Below are positions 1-7,482 of a stretch of 21,353 nt of DNA, piece after piece. The notes under the pieces were generated by a model. That model saw nothing but the letters and a program-made list of their open reading frames with translations. It was not told the origin of the DNA and ran no database searches. A program made the position numbers and the translations under genes. The stretch lies in assembly GCA_003427395.1 (NCBI GenBank), contig BFEA01000362.1, positions 381,323-402,675 on the forward strand, in the 5' to 3' direction. The stretch's first letter is position 1; each line of letters starts with the position of its first letter. Source of the stretch: Chara braunii. Its lineage: Eukaryota; Streptophyta; Charophyceae; Charales; Characeae.

Positions 1-87
<87 letters not shown>
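1..87. repeat. (GA)n microsatellite
   Basis: An almost pure GA dinucleotide tract fills the first 87 bases. The window also ends in a CT tract, so both ends are at microsatellites. Confidence 0.97.
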
Positions 88-89
<2 letters not shown>

Positions 90-578
90 TTGCGACTACA
101 ATAGATAGATTTATTGGAGTTTTTGGTCGACCGAGGCTCTTCCGGAGTCTGTCCGGCGGCGAGTCTTCCTTTCGCTACCTGCGTGGAAATGAAAGTATGT
201 CACGGAACGGTCTGTACGAACCGAGGTCGAGGGAGGGAGGAGGTTTCCGATAGCAATTCCTCGACCCATAGGTGTGTAGAATGTACTGCGGGCGGTGAGT
301 GAATATCGTATCGTATATAACCCGCAGGGAAAACCTCGAAAAGTTAACCCCACTTTTCACGTTCCAAGTTGAAGGAGAAGAGAGACGTGCAGGTTGGAGA
401 GGGAACAGAAACGTTCGAGTTACTTAGTCACACTCTGCTGGCTAGCGGTCCTTTGGCCTCTCTCGCACTGACGGGTGAGCGCACGCATCACTGAATAAAG
501 TGGAGGGGTCGTTGATGGCGGGAATGGCTGAACGGTGGAGTCAAGCCTTGCCGAGGTTAAGGTAGAGAGGGTTTAACT
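88..578. other. Unannotated stretch, no gene seen
   Basis: Mixed-composition sequence with only short open frames (80 codons or fewer) and no recognisable motif. I see no RNA gene or repeat in it. Confidence 0.5.
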
Positions 579-802
579 CATGGACAAGAAACGTTCAAGT
601 CGAGGGAAAAGAAACGGTCAAGATGGGGGAAATGAAATGGTGGGGTGAGAAAGGTAGGTGGTGGAGGCAAGAGCCCGCAATTTTTCTTCTCATGAACAAG
701 AAACGTTCAACTCGAGGGGAAAGAAACTGTCAAGATGAGGGAAATGAAATGGGGAGAGAAGGGTAGGTGGTGGTGGAGAAGAGCCCGCAATTTTTCTTCA
801 CG
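579..802. repeat. 112-bp tandem duplication
   Basis: Two adjacent, slightly diverged copies start at 579 and 691. Both contain CAAGAAACGTTCAA near the start and GAGCCCGCAATTTTTCTTC at the end. The copies differ by scattered substitutions and small indels. No coding function is evident. Confidence 0.9.
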
Positions 803-1456
803 TACAAATCGAAATAAGGAAAAGCCGGGTGTTTTGGAAGAGATTGCGTTCGTAAAGCAATTAGGGCTGGAGGCGATTGGCCGGAGTGTGTGTTAAGTAA
901 TGCTAAGCTAGTCCGCACGAAAGAGTGGGAGAGTGGGGTCTGGGAAGGGGGGCGGGGGGGGGGGTAGAGAGAGGAGGGGAGGGTGTCAAATGTAGGACCG
1001 GCAGAGGCAAGCGATCAAAGTACGGGTCGTTCTTGACACGAAGAAGAAGGCGACTAGGAAGGCTAGGCACAGGGAGAGAGGGAGGGAGGGAGGGAGGGAG
1101 AAAGAGAGGATGCTGGGCTGAAAATGGCTGAGAGAGGGAGATGTTGGTAGGGAGGTAGGGAGCGATTAAAGAGAAGGAATATAAGCTTGACTATGGATCT
1201 TGTTGCGCTCTTGCAACGGCGAAGCATATTATGATGATCCATGCACGATTGCCTTTTGTTGAGCGATTGAGGACGGACATTGTAATTAGGGGGCACGTGA
1301 TTTTGAGGGGAATAAGTGATGGGGGGGCTGACGTGGCGAATAGAGTATGAGACTGGACTTGGAAAGAATAAGGCTATCCGCAACGAGGTTGAAGGATGTG
1401 AAGAACGTGAAGCCCAATAATTTGTCCTTGTTTTTTAAGGATGCAGCTAGTAGTGT
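803..1456. other. Purine-rich stretch with G-tracts, no gene seen
   Basis: Strongly purine-biased DNA. Four G-runs of 3 to 11 bases at 935-964 and a (GGGA)n stretch at about 1080-1100 could form quadruplexes. Open frames here are compositional artefacts (runs of G, R and K, or of S and P on the other strand). No gene recognised. Confidence 0.55.
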
Positions 1457-1508
1457 CGCAGAGGGACAAGCACGAATATACACGCAGAGGGACAAGCACG
1501 AATATACA
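1457..1508. repeat. 26-bp tandem duplication
   Basis: Two near-identical adjacent copies begin at 1457 and 1483 with CGCAGAGGGACAAGCACG. Because 26 is not a multiple of three, the duplication shifts any reading frame, which argues against coding use. Confidence 0.92.
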
Positions 1509-1900
1509 ATGTACCGATTTGATGAAAAGTGTGCCCGTGGTGGACTGCTTTTGGCGCTCTGCTCATGGGATGGTCTCATCTGTCTGCTCGGTGCTCTGCT
1601 TCTGTGCAGAGTCCATCGCGATCAGTTCTCCTGGCCGATTTGAACCCTCGGTGTTGGCGGGTGTGTGAGAGATTCGATGTTCTGCTGAGAACGCCATTTC
1701 TCTTCTCGTTATTGTTTTGCTGCCAGGCCGTGTTTCATTCTTCTCTTTCTTCGTCTTGCTCTTTCGGCGATTTCGGTGTATTTACTTTCTATTTAGTTTT
1801 TCCTTATCTATTTTCCCCGAGGTGGCATTTCGGCGGATGTGCCCCATTTCTTGCTCCTCCTGTCAAAATTTCTAGTAAATTGCCTCTGTATCCCTTCCCT
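1509..1900. other. Unannotated stretch, pyrimidine-rich toward its end
   Basis: No gene, RNA or repeat recognised. A 125-codon open frame (1529-1906) is rich in F, S, L and C, as expected of T- and C-rich DNA, and has no family signature. Confidence 0.5.
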
Positions 1901-1972
1901 GTCTGATTCTCCCTTCCGGTCCCAGTCTGATTCGCCCTTCCGGTCCCAGTCTGATTCTCCCTTCAGGGCCCA
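1901..1972. repeat. 24-bp tandem repeat, three copies
   Basis: Units starting at 1901, 1925 and 1949 share GTCTGATTC followed by CCCTTC. The third unit ends differently (CAGGGCCC instead of CGGTCCCA). The same TTCAGGGCCC string recurs just after the poly-T at 1979-1998. Confidence 0.92.
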
Positions 1973-1978
1973 AGGTTG

Positions 1979-1998
1979 TTTTTTTTTTTTTTTTTTTT
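1979..1998. repeat. 20-base poly-T tract
   Basis: A homopolymer T run with TTCAGGGCCC on both sides (about 1962-1971 and 1997-2006). It could be the relic of a tail-only retroposition on the minus strand. The flanking identity is short, so slippage within the neighbouring repeat is an alternative. Confidence 0.85.
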
Positions 1999-2149
1999 CA
2001 GGGCCCTAGTTCCACATACCCGTTTTTCTGGATATCTGACCCTATATTACGAAGATGAACTGCCAGGAAGGAGGATTCAAAAAAACTAGTGGGACTTGGC
2101 CCCCCCTGTCTTCTTGTGTGCTCCCTTCTATGCATTGTGCCGTGCGTTA

Positions 2150-2427
2150 TCTTGGCTATCTTTCGTCTCTCCTTCTTTGTCTTTTCCACCTTTTCTTCTT
2201 CTTCTTATCTTCCTTATTCGCGCATCTATCCGGTTTCTTCTTCTTCTTTCTCTTTTTGTCTAATCCGATTTCGTTGTCGTCTTTTTTTTTTCCCGTTTAA
2301 TCCGGTTTCTTCTTCTTCCTTTTTTTGTTTAATCCGTTTTTTTCTTTTACTTTTATGCGAATTTTCAGCTCGAAACCTTTATAACTAGAGGTGTGTCCAA
2401 GTTCGCTTTTTTTTTTTTTTTTTTTTT
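2150..2427. repeat. Pyrimidine-rich (CTT)n region with poly-T
   Basis: Dense TTC/CTT trinucleotides are mixed with a recurring TAATCCGRTTTC-like phrase near 2223-2340. A 21-base poly-T follows at 2407-2427. Open frames here are S/F/L-rich by composition only. Confidence 0.8.
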
Positions 2428-2469
2428 ACGCCTTTCTCGGTTCTACCGTTTTCCTCGAACATAAGGCAC

Positions 2470-2561
2470 CCTGATAATGATTGTGTATGCAAGCTATATT
2501 TCAGGTCAGTTGCAGCCTGATAATGATTGTATATATAAGCTATATTTCAGGTCAGGTGCAG
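2470..2561. repeat. 46-bp tandem duplication, family also present at 21218
   Basis: Copies start at 2470 and 2516, each beginning CCTGATAATGATTGT and ending near GTCAGNTGCAG. The second copy runs on into AAAATGAGGGT. A related block occurs at 21218-21274 on the same strand, also running into AAAATGAGGGT. Confidence 0.9.
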
Positions 2562-3061
2562 CCAAAATGAGGGTGCGTTGTGTACAGGGGAAGATGGTCG
2601 TCAGGATTGGCAAACCACAGGGAAGGATTGATGAATGGGTAGAGATGGTTTTTATGGGCGAATTGGAGTAGTAGATGGCTGGCAGAGAGAAGAGAATTTT
2701 GATGTCTTGACAGTGGGTGCAGAGAACAAAAGGTGGATGGCTCCAGGATTGAACGAAGGCATGGGAGGAAGAATGGCCGTGAGGGGCCCGCCGCAGATGT
2801 ATGGTGCCGTGTACTGGTGGCTTAATGGCTCAGGTACAGCAATGAATGGGCGGATGGATGGATGGATGGATGGATCTGCTGCGTAGCATAGCGTTCGGAG
2901 GCGGACGAACATGTTCGTCCGAATGCGAACGAGTGCCCCAAACCCTCCCAACGCGAACATAAAAAAAAATATATTAAGAAAAAATCTCTGAAAGACTTGA
3001 AAAATTATTGTTATGTAAGAGAACAATACAAGCAACCACCCGGTCCAGCCACCTTTAAACC
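2562..3061. other. Unannotated stretch with a short (GGAT)n
   Basis: No gene recognised. It contains a (GGAT)n microsatellite near 2855-2876 and otherwise ordinary sequence up to the mitochondrial insertion. Confidence 0.5.
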
Positions 3062-3256
3062 AGTCGTTCTGGAGGAGCTGTGGATTTAGCTATTTTTAGT
3101 CTTCATTTATCGGGTGTTTCCTCAATATTAGGTGCTATCAATTTCATTACGACTATTTTTAACATGGGTGGCCCAGGAATGACCATGCATAGATTACCTC
3201 TATTTGTTTGGTCTGTGCTAATTACAGCTTTTCTGCTTTTATTGTCACTCCCAGTA
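3062..3256 (+). pseudogene. cox1: Mitochondrial cox1 fragment (probable NUMT)
   Basis: About 65 in-frame codons read as the middle of cytochrome c oxidase subunit I, the catalytic core of respiratory complex IV. Recognisable stretches are [45 protein letters not shown] and LLLLSLPV, which cover parts of two to three transmembrane helices. The match starts abruptly at about 3062 and ends after SLPV at 3256. Both flanks are unrelated to cox1, and COX1 is normally over 500 residues, so this is a fragment. Compared with the usual plant form I see H to R in SHSGG (reads SRSGG) and R to G in NMRGPG (reads NMGGPG). Tryptophan is TGG, as in plant mitochondria. A transfer of mitochondrial DNA into the nucleus is the simplest reading. 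A mitochondrial contig is unlikely given the surrounding repeats. Confidence 0.9.
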
Positions 3257-3270
3257 ATCAAAACCCAAAA

Positions 3271-3441
3271 TATTTGACGATATATCGTCAAATAGAACTG
3301 CCCGGTAAACCGTAGGCAGAGAGGGAGATATATATATATATATATATTTGTGACGTATATATTGTCACAGCCCCTCGTTTGTTGTCCTCTTCTCTCTGTC
3401 TGCCTACGGTTTACCGGGCAGTTCTATTTGTGACGATATAT
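3271..3441. mobile_element. Foldback/MITE-like element with 31-bp perfect inverted arms
   Basis: A 31-bp perfect inverted repeat pairs 3289-3319 with 3400-3430; its core is ACTGCCCGGTAAACCGTAGG. Pairing continues outward with a 2-base offset into TATATCGTCA. A perfect 24-bp palindrome (TATTTGACGATA and its complement) occupies 3271-3294. The interior holds an AT microsatellite and a second small inverted repeat (TGTGAC...GTCACA, about 3350-3368). It has no coding capacity. It begins 15 bases after the cox1 fragment ends. The superfamily is not determinable. Confidence 0.75.
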
Positions 3442-3550
3442 ATATATATATTTTTTATGAAAAAAAAGAACACGTTTGGGAGCTGTCCAAACATGTTTGC
3501 GAGCCGTGTGAAGGTGGACGGGTGCACACACTTTTGCCGTGCTACTCAGG

Positions 3551-3586
3551 AATGGATGGATGAATGAAGGAATGAATGAATGGATG
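3551..3586. repeat. (TGGA/TGAA)n microsatellite
   Basis: Interrupted four-base repeat just upstream of the poly-T at 3600. Confidence 0.85.
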
Positions 3587-3598
3587 TGCTCATGGAGG

Positions 3599-3599
<1 letters not shown>

Positions 3600-3639
<40 letters not shown>

Positions 3640-3765
3640 AAAAACAATCCGAACGGATGCTAGGGGTGCTGGTAAGAGAGCAGTCATCACTTGCACACTG
3701 TTGGGGAGGCTCCATAAATTGGTGGGGAGCAGCACCTGCTGGAAAGAGAGTCCAGCGTGTCCCTG
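3600..3765 (-). mobile_element. 5'-truncated retroposon 3' end with poly-A tail (hairpin family, copy 1)
   Basis: Read on the minus strand this is a 3' UTR ending in a 39-base poly-A tail (poly-T at 3600-3638). From the tail outward it aligns over its length with the LINE tail at 18329-18480: GAAAAACA, GCTGGTAAGAG, GAGGCTCCAT, TTGGTGGGGAGCA and CACCTGCTGGAAAG are shared. It carries the family hairpin, with arms at 3738-3743 and 3751-3756. Similarity stops at about 3765, as expected of a 5'-truncated LINE copy or of a SINE borrowing the LINE tail. I could not find a convincing target duplication. Confidence 0.8.
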
Positions 3766-3986
3766 AACACTGGAGTTGTTTGTGTAAATAGACATGCAAT
3801 TGTAGTGACTGCGAGCTACAGGGCTCACTTATAAGGAATGAAGTTAGGCAGATAGAACTACATCTACACATCTGCCTGAGTTGCTAGCGTACATGACATC
3901 CTTTCCAATATACGCACCCAGATTTGATTTAATGTCGATCTAATCAGACTAGCTACCAAAGGCGCGAAGCATGACTCAAGAGTATC

Positions 3987-4095
3987 GGGGTACTATATTG
4001 TGGGACGTGAAAACACCCGATCCCATTCCGAACTCGATCCGTGAAATCTCTTAAGTGGTAGTATACAGAGATCTCCTGGCTGCTACTAGGAACTT
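3987..4095 (+). pseudogene. rrn5: Mitochondrial-type 5S rRNA (rrn5) copy, probably nuclear insertion
   Basis: The block at about 4002-4040, including GACGTGAAAACACCCGATCC followed by CATTCCGAACTCGAT, is the highly conserved 5' half of plant mitochondrial 5S rRNA. It differs from nuclear plant 5S, which lacks GTGAAAACACCC. The 3' half is more diverged, and I could not pair the presumed ends into a normal helix I. That suggests a degraded or partial copy; the limits are estimated from the usual length of about 110-120 nt. It lies about 730 bp downstream of the cox1 fragment on the same strand, with two mobile elements between, so both could come from one mitochondrial insertion later split. They could equally be separate events. 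Confidence 0.8.
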
Positions 4096-4118
4096 TCAAG
4101 CTTTTCAGGGTTGGGCGT

Positions 4119-4256
4119 CCTTGAAATGCTGGACCCCTTGGATGTATCTGGACTAAGCTCGAGTCCAGAGGCTATGGCGTTCTAAAAACCCTGTACCCCC
4201 TGGATGTATCTGAACTCAGCTGGCATCTAGGGGGTAGGGCGTTTTCAGAATGCCAT
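4119..4256. repeat. 62-bp tandem duplication downstream of the 5S copy
   Basis: GGATGTATCTG occurs at 4140 and 4202 within two diverged units. Both have CTGNACCCC on the left and a TAGGGCGTT- or TATGGCGTT-like string on the right. It directly follows the 5S-like sequence and could be part of the same imported DNA. Confidence 0.8.
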
Positions 4257-4633
4257 ACCTTCAGGAGCTGAAAATATGGACCTTAGTTGGGCCAATTTAA
4301 GAGTTTCTCATTTTGTTTTGGAAAAATAAAATGTCTGTTTTGACGAAATCGATGTTAACCCATGGTAGCCAAACCCATGGTAGCCAAATGGATTAATTCA
4401 TGAGTGCGAGTGCGTGAATTCCCACCAATAGATGGAGCTTTTTTTTCCAAAAAAACAAAAATAGAAAACAACAATGTGCGCATACGTGGCTGAATGGTTA
4501 ACGAGGAAATGAAGACCGATCACTGTGCATTCGAGCGAATGGATGTTTGGAAGTTAAAAATCATGTATACATGGGGGATAGACCGAGGCTGTTTGTGTTT
4601 TTTTTTTGTTTTATTTGAATGCATCAGTGGGTA
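4257..4633. other. Unannotated stretch
   Basis: No gene recognised. A tRNA box A-like string (TGGCTGAATGGTTAA near 4490) is present, but no convincing box B or cloverleaf follows. Confidence 0.45.
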
Positions 4634-5154
4634 TTAAAGAAATGGGACTGTTGTGCATCTGTACCCCACTTAAAGATACCCAGTCCCAGCGCCAACTTGC
4701 GTCTGTACCCAGAAAACGTCTTGTGGAAGTTGTTTGCATGCCCAGGACCGAGGTGGACCCAGGTCGGTACCCCGAAATTGTGGTTATAACTTATAACCAA
4801 CTACTGTGGAATGCACAAATTATGGACATGCCCAGGCAATATTATGGGCATACCGGGAACCTGAGAAGGAGAGGCCAAATTGGCAAATTGTTCATATACC
4901 CTGCGAACCGGATGGCTGAAATTATGCTCATACCCAGCAGCAGCCGCTGGGTCACAACGGTCCACTTGGTTGGGGCATGAGACGTGCCCAACGGTGTACT
5001 TGGTGGGCATGTGCGCAGCTTTGTGCTCTGAATCCAGGGCCTGTGGGATTGGGTATGCCTACAATTTCGCACAGGGGAAAAGTTGGGTGCTAGGCAAAGC
5101 TGAACGACCTCCGGGGGTGGCACTGGGTATAGCGGGGTAGTCCCATCTCTTTAA
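4634..5154. mobile_element. Non-autonomous TIR DNA transposon bounded by TTAA
   Basis: The left end TTAAAGAAATGGGACT (4634-4649) is matched in inverse by 5139-5154 with one mismatch. The inverted similarity resumes inward (TACCCC and ATACCCAG on the left, CTGGGTAT and GGGGTA on the right), so the terminal repeat is longer than 16 bp with an insertion in one arm. The interior is studded with a short TRCCCAG/ATGCCCAG motif. It is mainly in this orientation in the left half and mainly inverted (CTGGGTAT, GGGCAT) in the right half, which is typical of subterminal transposase-binding repeats. It is 521 bp long with no transposase. Both ends begin with TTAA, the duplication made by piggyBac-type elements, but the family is not established. 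A 124-codon open frame at 4606-4980 crosses the left boundary and is not a gene. Confidence 0.7.
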
Positions 5155-5340
5155 GCACGGCAGGGATGTAATTTTTGTCCCTAAAGAAATTGGTGGGGAT
5201 TGGGGAAGGAAAAAGAAAAAAACAAAATGAAATTGGTGAGGATAGAGTAAATGAGCCAAAGTAAATGGATGGGTCTGATTACAGAAGGGTAGAAGAAATG
5301 GATGGCAGTGCTTGACATGCACGAATGCGGGAATGGCTGT

Positions 5341-5460
5341 GATAAACTTGGCTGATGTCACATCGCGGAAATGGTTTCGATCGAATTTTGACGATAAACT
5401 TGTGCGATGTCACAATCTGGTAATGGCTTCAATCGAATTTTGGCTTCAATCGAATTTTGA
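5341..5460. repeat. 52-bp tandem duplication plus a 17-bp partial unit
   Basis: GATAAACTTG starts units at 5341 and 5393, each ending near TTCRATCGAATTTTG. A further short partial unit repeats the ending (TTCAATCGAATTTTG). Confidence 0.9.
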
Positions 5461-6292
5461 ACACGTTGTACGTTGTAGGAGAGATTTGCTTCTAATGATG
5501 GGGTGAGTACTTCCGTTTGCGTTTCTCTTTTTTTGGATTTGTGTGGGTCATGGTAGAGGTAGGAGGATTAGGCCTGAACTCCACAGGGAATAACTGTGGA
5601 AAAACCGGCGTGGAAAAGCTTATCTCGGACAACATCGGACAAAGCAGACCCTCCAGAAAGCCGATTTCAGGACAGTGGGGAGGTTTTCCGGAACCCCACA
5701 GCCTGGAAAATGGTATCTGGAAAAAGGCACTTTTTTTTTTTTTAAGCCAGTTTTCTCGTTTTCACATCGGTTTCTGGTCGAAAAAGTGGCTGTGGAGCGG
5801 TGTCCGCCATATTTTTGTGCCCTTTCCAGAGGGGGCGAGGGTGGGGGGGGGGGGCGCATGTCCATGGTTAGAAACTCCTCGCCAACCCATGGGCCCATGC
5901 ATTGTCCGCCTGAAGCCGTTCCCTGGTCCACTAGACAGGGCTACGAATATGCTGTTGTCGCCCAAAGTAGGGGGGGGGAAACCGAAACAGGCGCAAGGCC
6001 CTTCGAACGGACATCCGCGACCACCACCCGATCCATCTCCAGTTTCCAGACTTTCCAAGCTCGTGGAAACTGGCTTTTCCTGCCACTCCGGTGGGGTCCC
6101 GTTATTCCGCAGGCAAACTCTTCCAAACACTCTTCCTTGGAAACCTGAAAATCTCGTCACTTTTCCAACACTTTTCATGTGGGGTCCAGGGCTTGACCAA
6201 TGACTGATGATCTGGGTGCTAAATAATAGTGTGAAAATGCTTGCCGTTTCTTTTTTTTTGAGGGGGGTGAAGAAACAATTGAGGAGGGTGGG
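5461..6292. other. Unannotated stretch with overlapping open frames but no recognised gene
   Basis: It contains a 228-codon plus-strand frame (5517-6203), a 157-codon plus frame (5675-6148) and a 177-codon minus frame (5762-6295), all overlapping. None has a recognisable domain, and all are rich in P, G, F and K from homopolymer runs (for example G-runs near 5840 and T-runs near 5730). Three frames open over the same DNA without family signatures point to base composition, not coding. A very diverged pseudogene cannot be excluded. Confidence 0.45.
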
Positions 6293-6308
6293 CAATCTAA
6301 TGGCTAAC
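6293..6308. repeat. Left target-site duplication of the SINE
   Basis: CAATCTAATGGCTAAC here matches CAAACTAATGGCTAAC at 6787-6802, 15 of 16 bases identical, flanking a 478-bp insertion. Confidence 0.85.
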
Positions 6309-6786
6309 CTGCAGTGGCCTAGCTCAGTTGGTCAGGCATGGAAGTGGCATTCAGGAGGTGGGGGGTTCAAGCCCCATGATCGCCTGTGGCGCCCTTAGTG
6401 CCAAGCGGCTGTGACAGTCCGCTTGATCCCTCTGATCAGTATTAGTAGGGTCTTTGGCCAACACGGGTGTGAGCGTGAGTGGGTGATGTGTGGTGGTGTG
6501 TGGGAGAGTGTTGGCCTTCGACACTGCAGCAACCCGATTGGGGGTGGGGGACGATGAAAGGCAGGTGCAGCTACTGGCAAAGTGCTCGGTCTTTGCGCTA
6601 GCCGGACCCCCACTGGCGGCACCAACCCTGCACGCCCTTAACCACTAGGGCAAGGGGCAACATGCAATATCCCTTCACATTGAGAGGTAGCTATGTTTGC
6701 AGAGGTCCCCTCTATTTAGTATTAGGAGTAGGTAGGTAGTGAAAGGCGAAAAGCATTGAGAGAAAAATATAGTGTAGTTTTACAAA
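6309..6786 (+). mobile_element. tRNA-derived SINE, apparently full length
   Basis: This 478-bp element is flanked by a 15/16 target duplication (6293-6308 and 6787-6802), the hallmark of LINE-driven retroposition. Its head is tRNA-like: box A TAGCTCAGTTGG at 6320-6331 and box B GGTTCAAGCCC at 6364-6374, spaced as in a tRNA. The arms around them no longer form a proper acceptor stem. The body contains a short hairpin (AAGCGG...CCGCTT near 6402-6423) and a G/T-rich segment. The 3' end is A-rich (about 6755-6786), not a pure poly-A. On the opposite strand near 6631-6655, CTAGTGGTTAAGG also looks like a tRNA box A, so the body may contain a second, inverted tRNA-like module (weak). The partner LINE is unknown. 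Confidence 0.82.
6320..6374 (+). promoter_or_regulatory. Internal RNA polymerase III promoter (boxes A and B)
   Basis: Box A TAGCTCAGTTGG (6320-6331) and box B GGTTCAAGCCC (6364-6374) fit the consensus Pol III internal promoter of tRNA genes and tRNA-derived SINEs. Box starts are 44 bp apart. Confidence 0.75.
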
Positions 6787-6802
6787 CAAACTAATGGCTA
6801 AC
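6787..6802. repeat. Right target-site duplication of the SINE
   Basis: CAAACTAATGGCTAAC, the partner of 6293-6308. It is followed at once by the T-rich tail of the next retroposon (6803 onward). Confidence 0.85.
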
Positions 6803-7012
6803 ATTTTTTTATATTTTTTTTCCCCTTCTTAATTAGGTAAAGCGAGAGCCTAGCACTAGGGGGGGTGATACAGGCAACCTGCGGAAATAGCTGCTCCGGG
6901 TGCTTCATTCTGTTCTACTGGGTGGGGACCTGCACCTGCTGGAAAGCGGGTCCAGCGTCCCAACTGAGTACATTTGAGAATATTGACTACAATGAGCAAC
7001 AACCCTGTCGTG
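6803..7012 (-). mobile_element. Retroposon 3' end, hairpin family, copy 4 (degraded tail)
   Basis: A broken T-rich tract (6804-6821) is followed by sequence weakly like the LINE tail at 18358-18440, then by the family core GGTGGGGACCTGCACCTGC. The core includes the hairpin with arms 6938-6943 and 6951-6956. This agrees with a minus-strand retroposon tail. The last 100 bp (6913-7012) is repeated in inverse at 7381-7482. Confidence 0.6.
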
Positions 7013-7482
7013 TCTGCGAGCATCAAGGATCCCCTAGGAAGATGGGGAGTTAAACCACCAGCGCTAGCGGCTGGTGCGGCCGTTAACGTGGTCGTCGAAT
7101 GGGTTTGCCCACCAGGTCCATATTCATTTGATCCGGTGTTGAGCAGATCGGTCCCGCAGGGGGGACCCTCCTGGCCGTGTCACGCAGGATATGGTGGCAG
7201 GACTTTCATCCTTTAATCGTGGTACAAATGGAGCTTCCGTAGTCGCTCCGGCCTAGTGTGCTAGCCATACCTCTCGCGAGCCCCTACGACCGGATATGAC
7301 ATATGCAAGGTACAACATACCTGCACCTGTGGGAGCTGTCACCTCCCTTCGGTGGGAGTATCCCCGCCGAGCTACCAGTCCACGGTACAGGGTTGTTGTT
7401 CATTGTAGTAAATATTCTCCAATGTATTTAGTTGGGACGCTGGACTTGTTTTCCAGCAGGTGCAGGTCCCCACCCAGTAGAA
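6913..7482. repeat. 570-bp inverted repeat with ~100-bp arms
   Basis: 6913-7012 and 7381-7482 are reverse complements with a modest number of mismatches. Shared strings include CTACTGGGTGGGGACCTGC, GTCCAGCGTCCCAACT and CAACAACCCTGT. The 368-bp spacer has no recognised content. A transcript across it would fold into a long hairpin. Confidence 0.88.
7381..7482 (+). mobile_element. Retroposon 3' end core, hairpin family, copy 5
   Basis: This is the only copy in the opposite orientation. Hairpin arms are 7439-7444 (GCTGGA) and 7452-7457 (TCCAGC), with loop CTTGTTT. No poly-A follows directly, although an A-rich stretch lies at about 7609-7645. Confidence 0.65.

Noticed and set aside
4485-4545. 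Second tRNA-derived SINE head
   Set aside because: TGGCTGAATGGTTAA resembles box A, but the box B candidate (GCATTCGAGCGAA) is poor and no element ends were found.
4606-4980. 124-codon plus-strand frame
   Set aside because: It crosses the left end of the TTAA-bounded element and its peptide reflects the short subterminal repeats.
5517-6203. 228-codon plus-strand open frame
   Set aside because: No recognisable domain, homopolymer-driven composition, and long frames open on both strands over the same DNA. It may be chance.
6311-6392. Intact tRNA gene
   Set aside because: Boxes A and B are present, but the acceptor arms do not pair and the sequence continues into a 478-bp unit with target duplications, so it is a SINE head.
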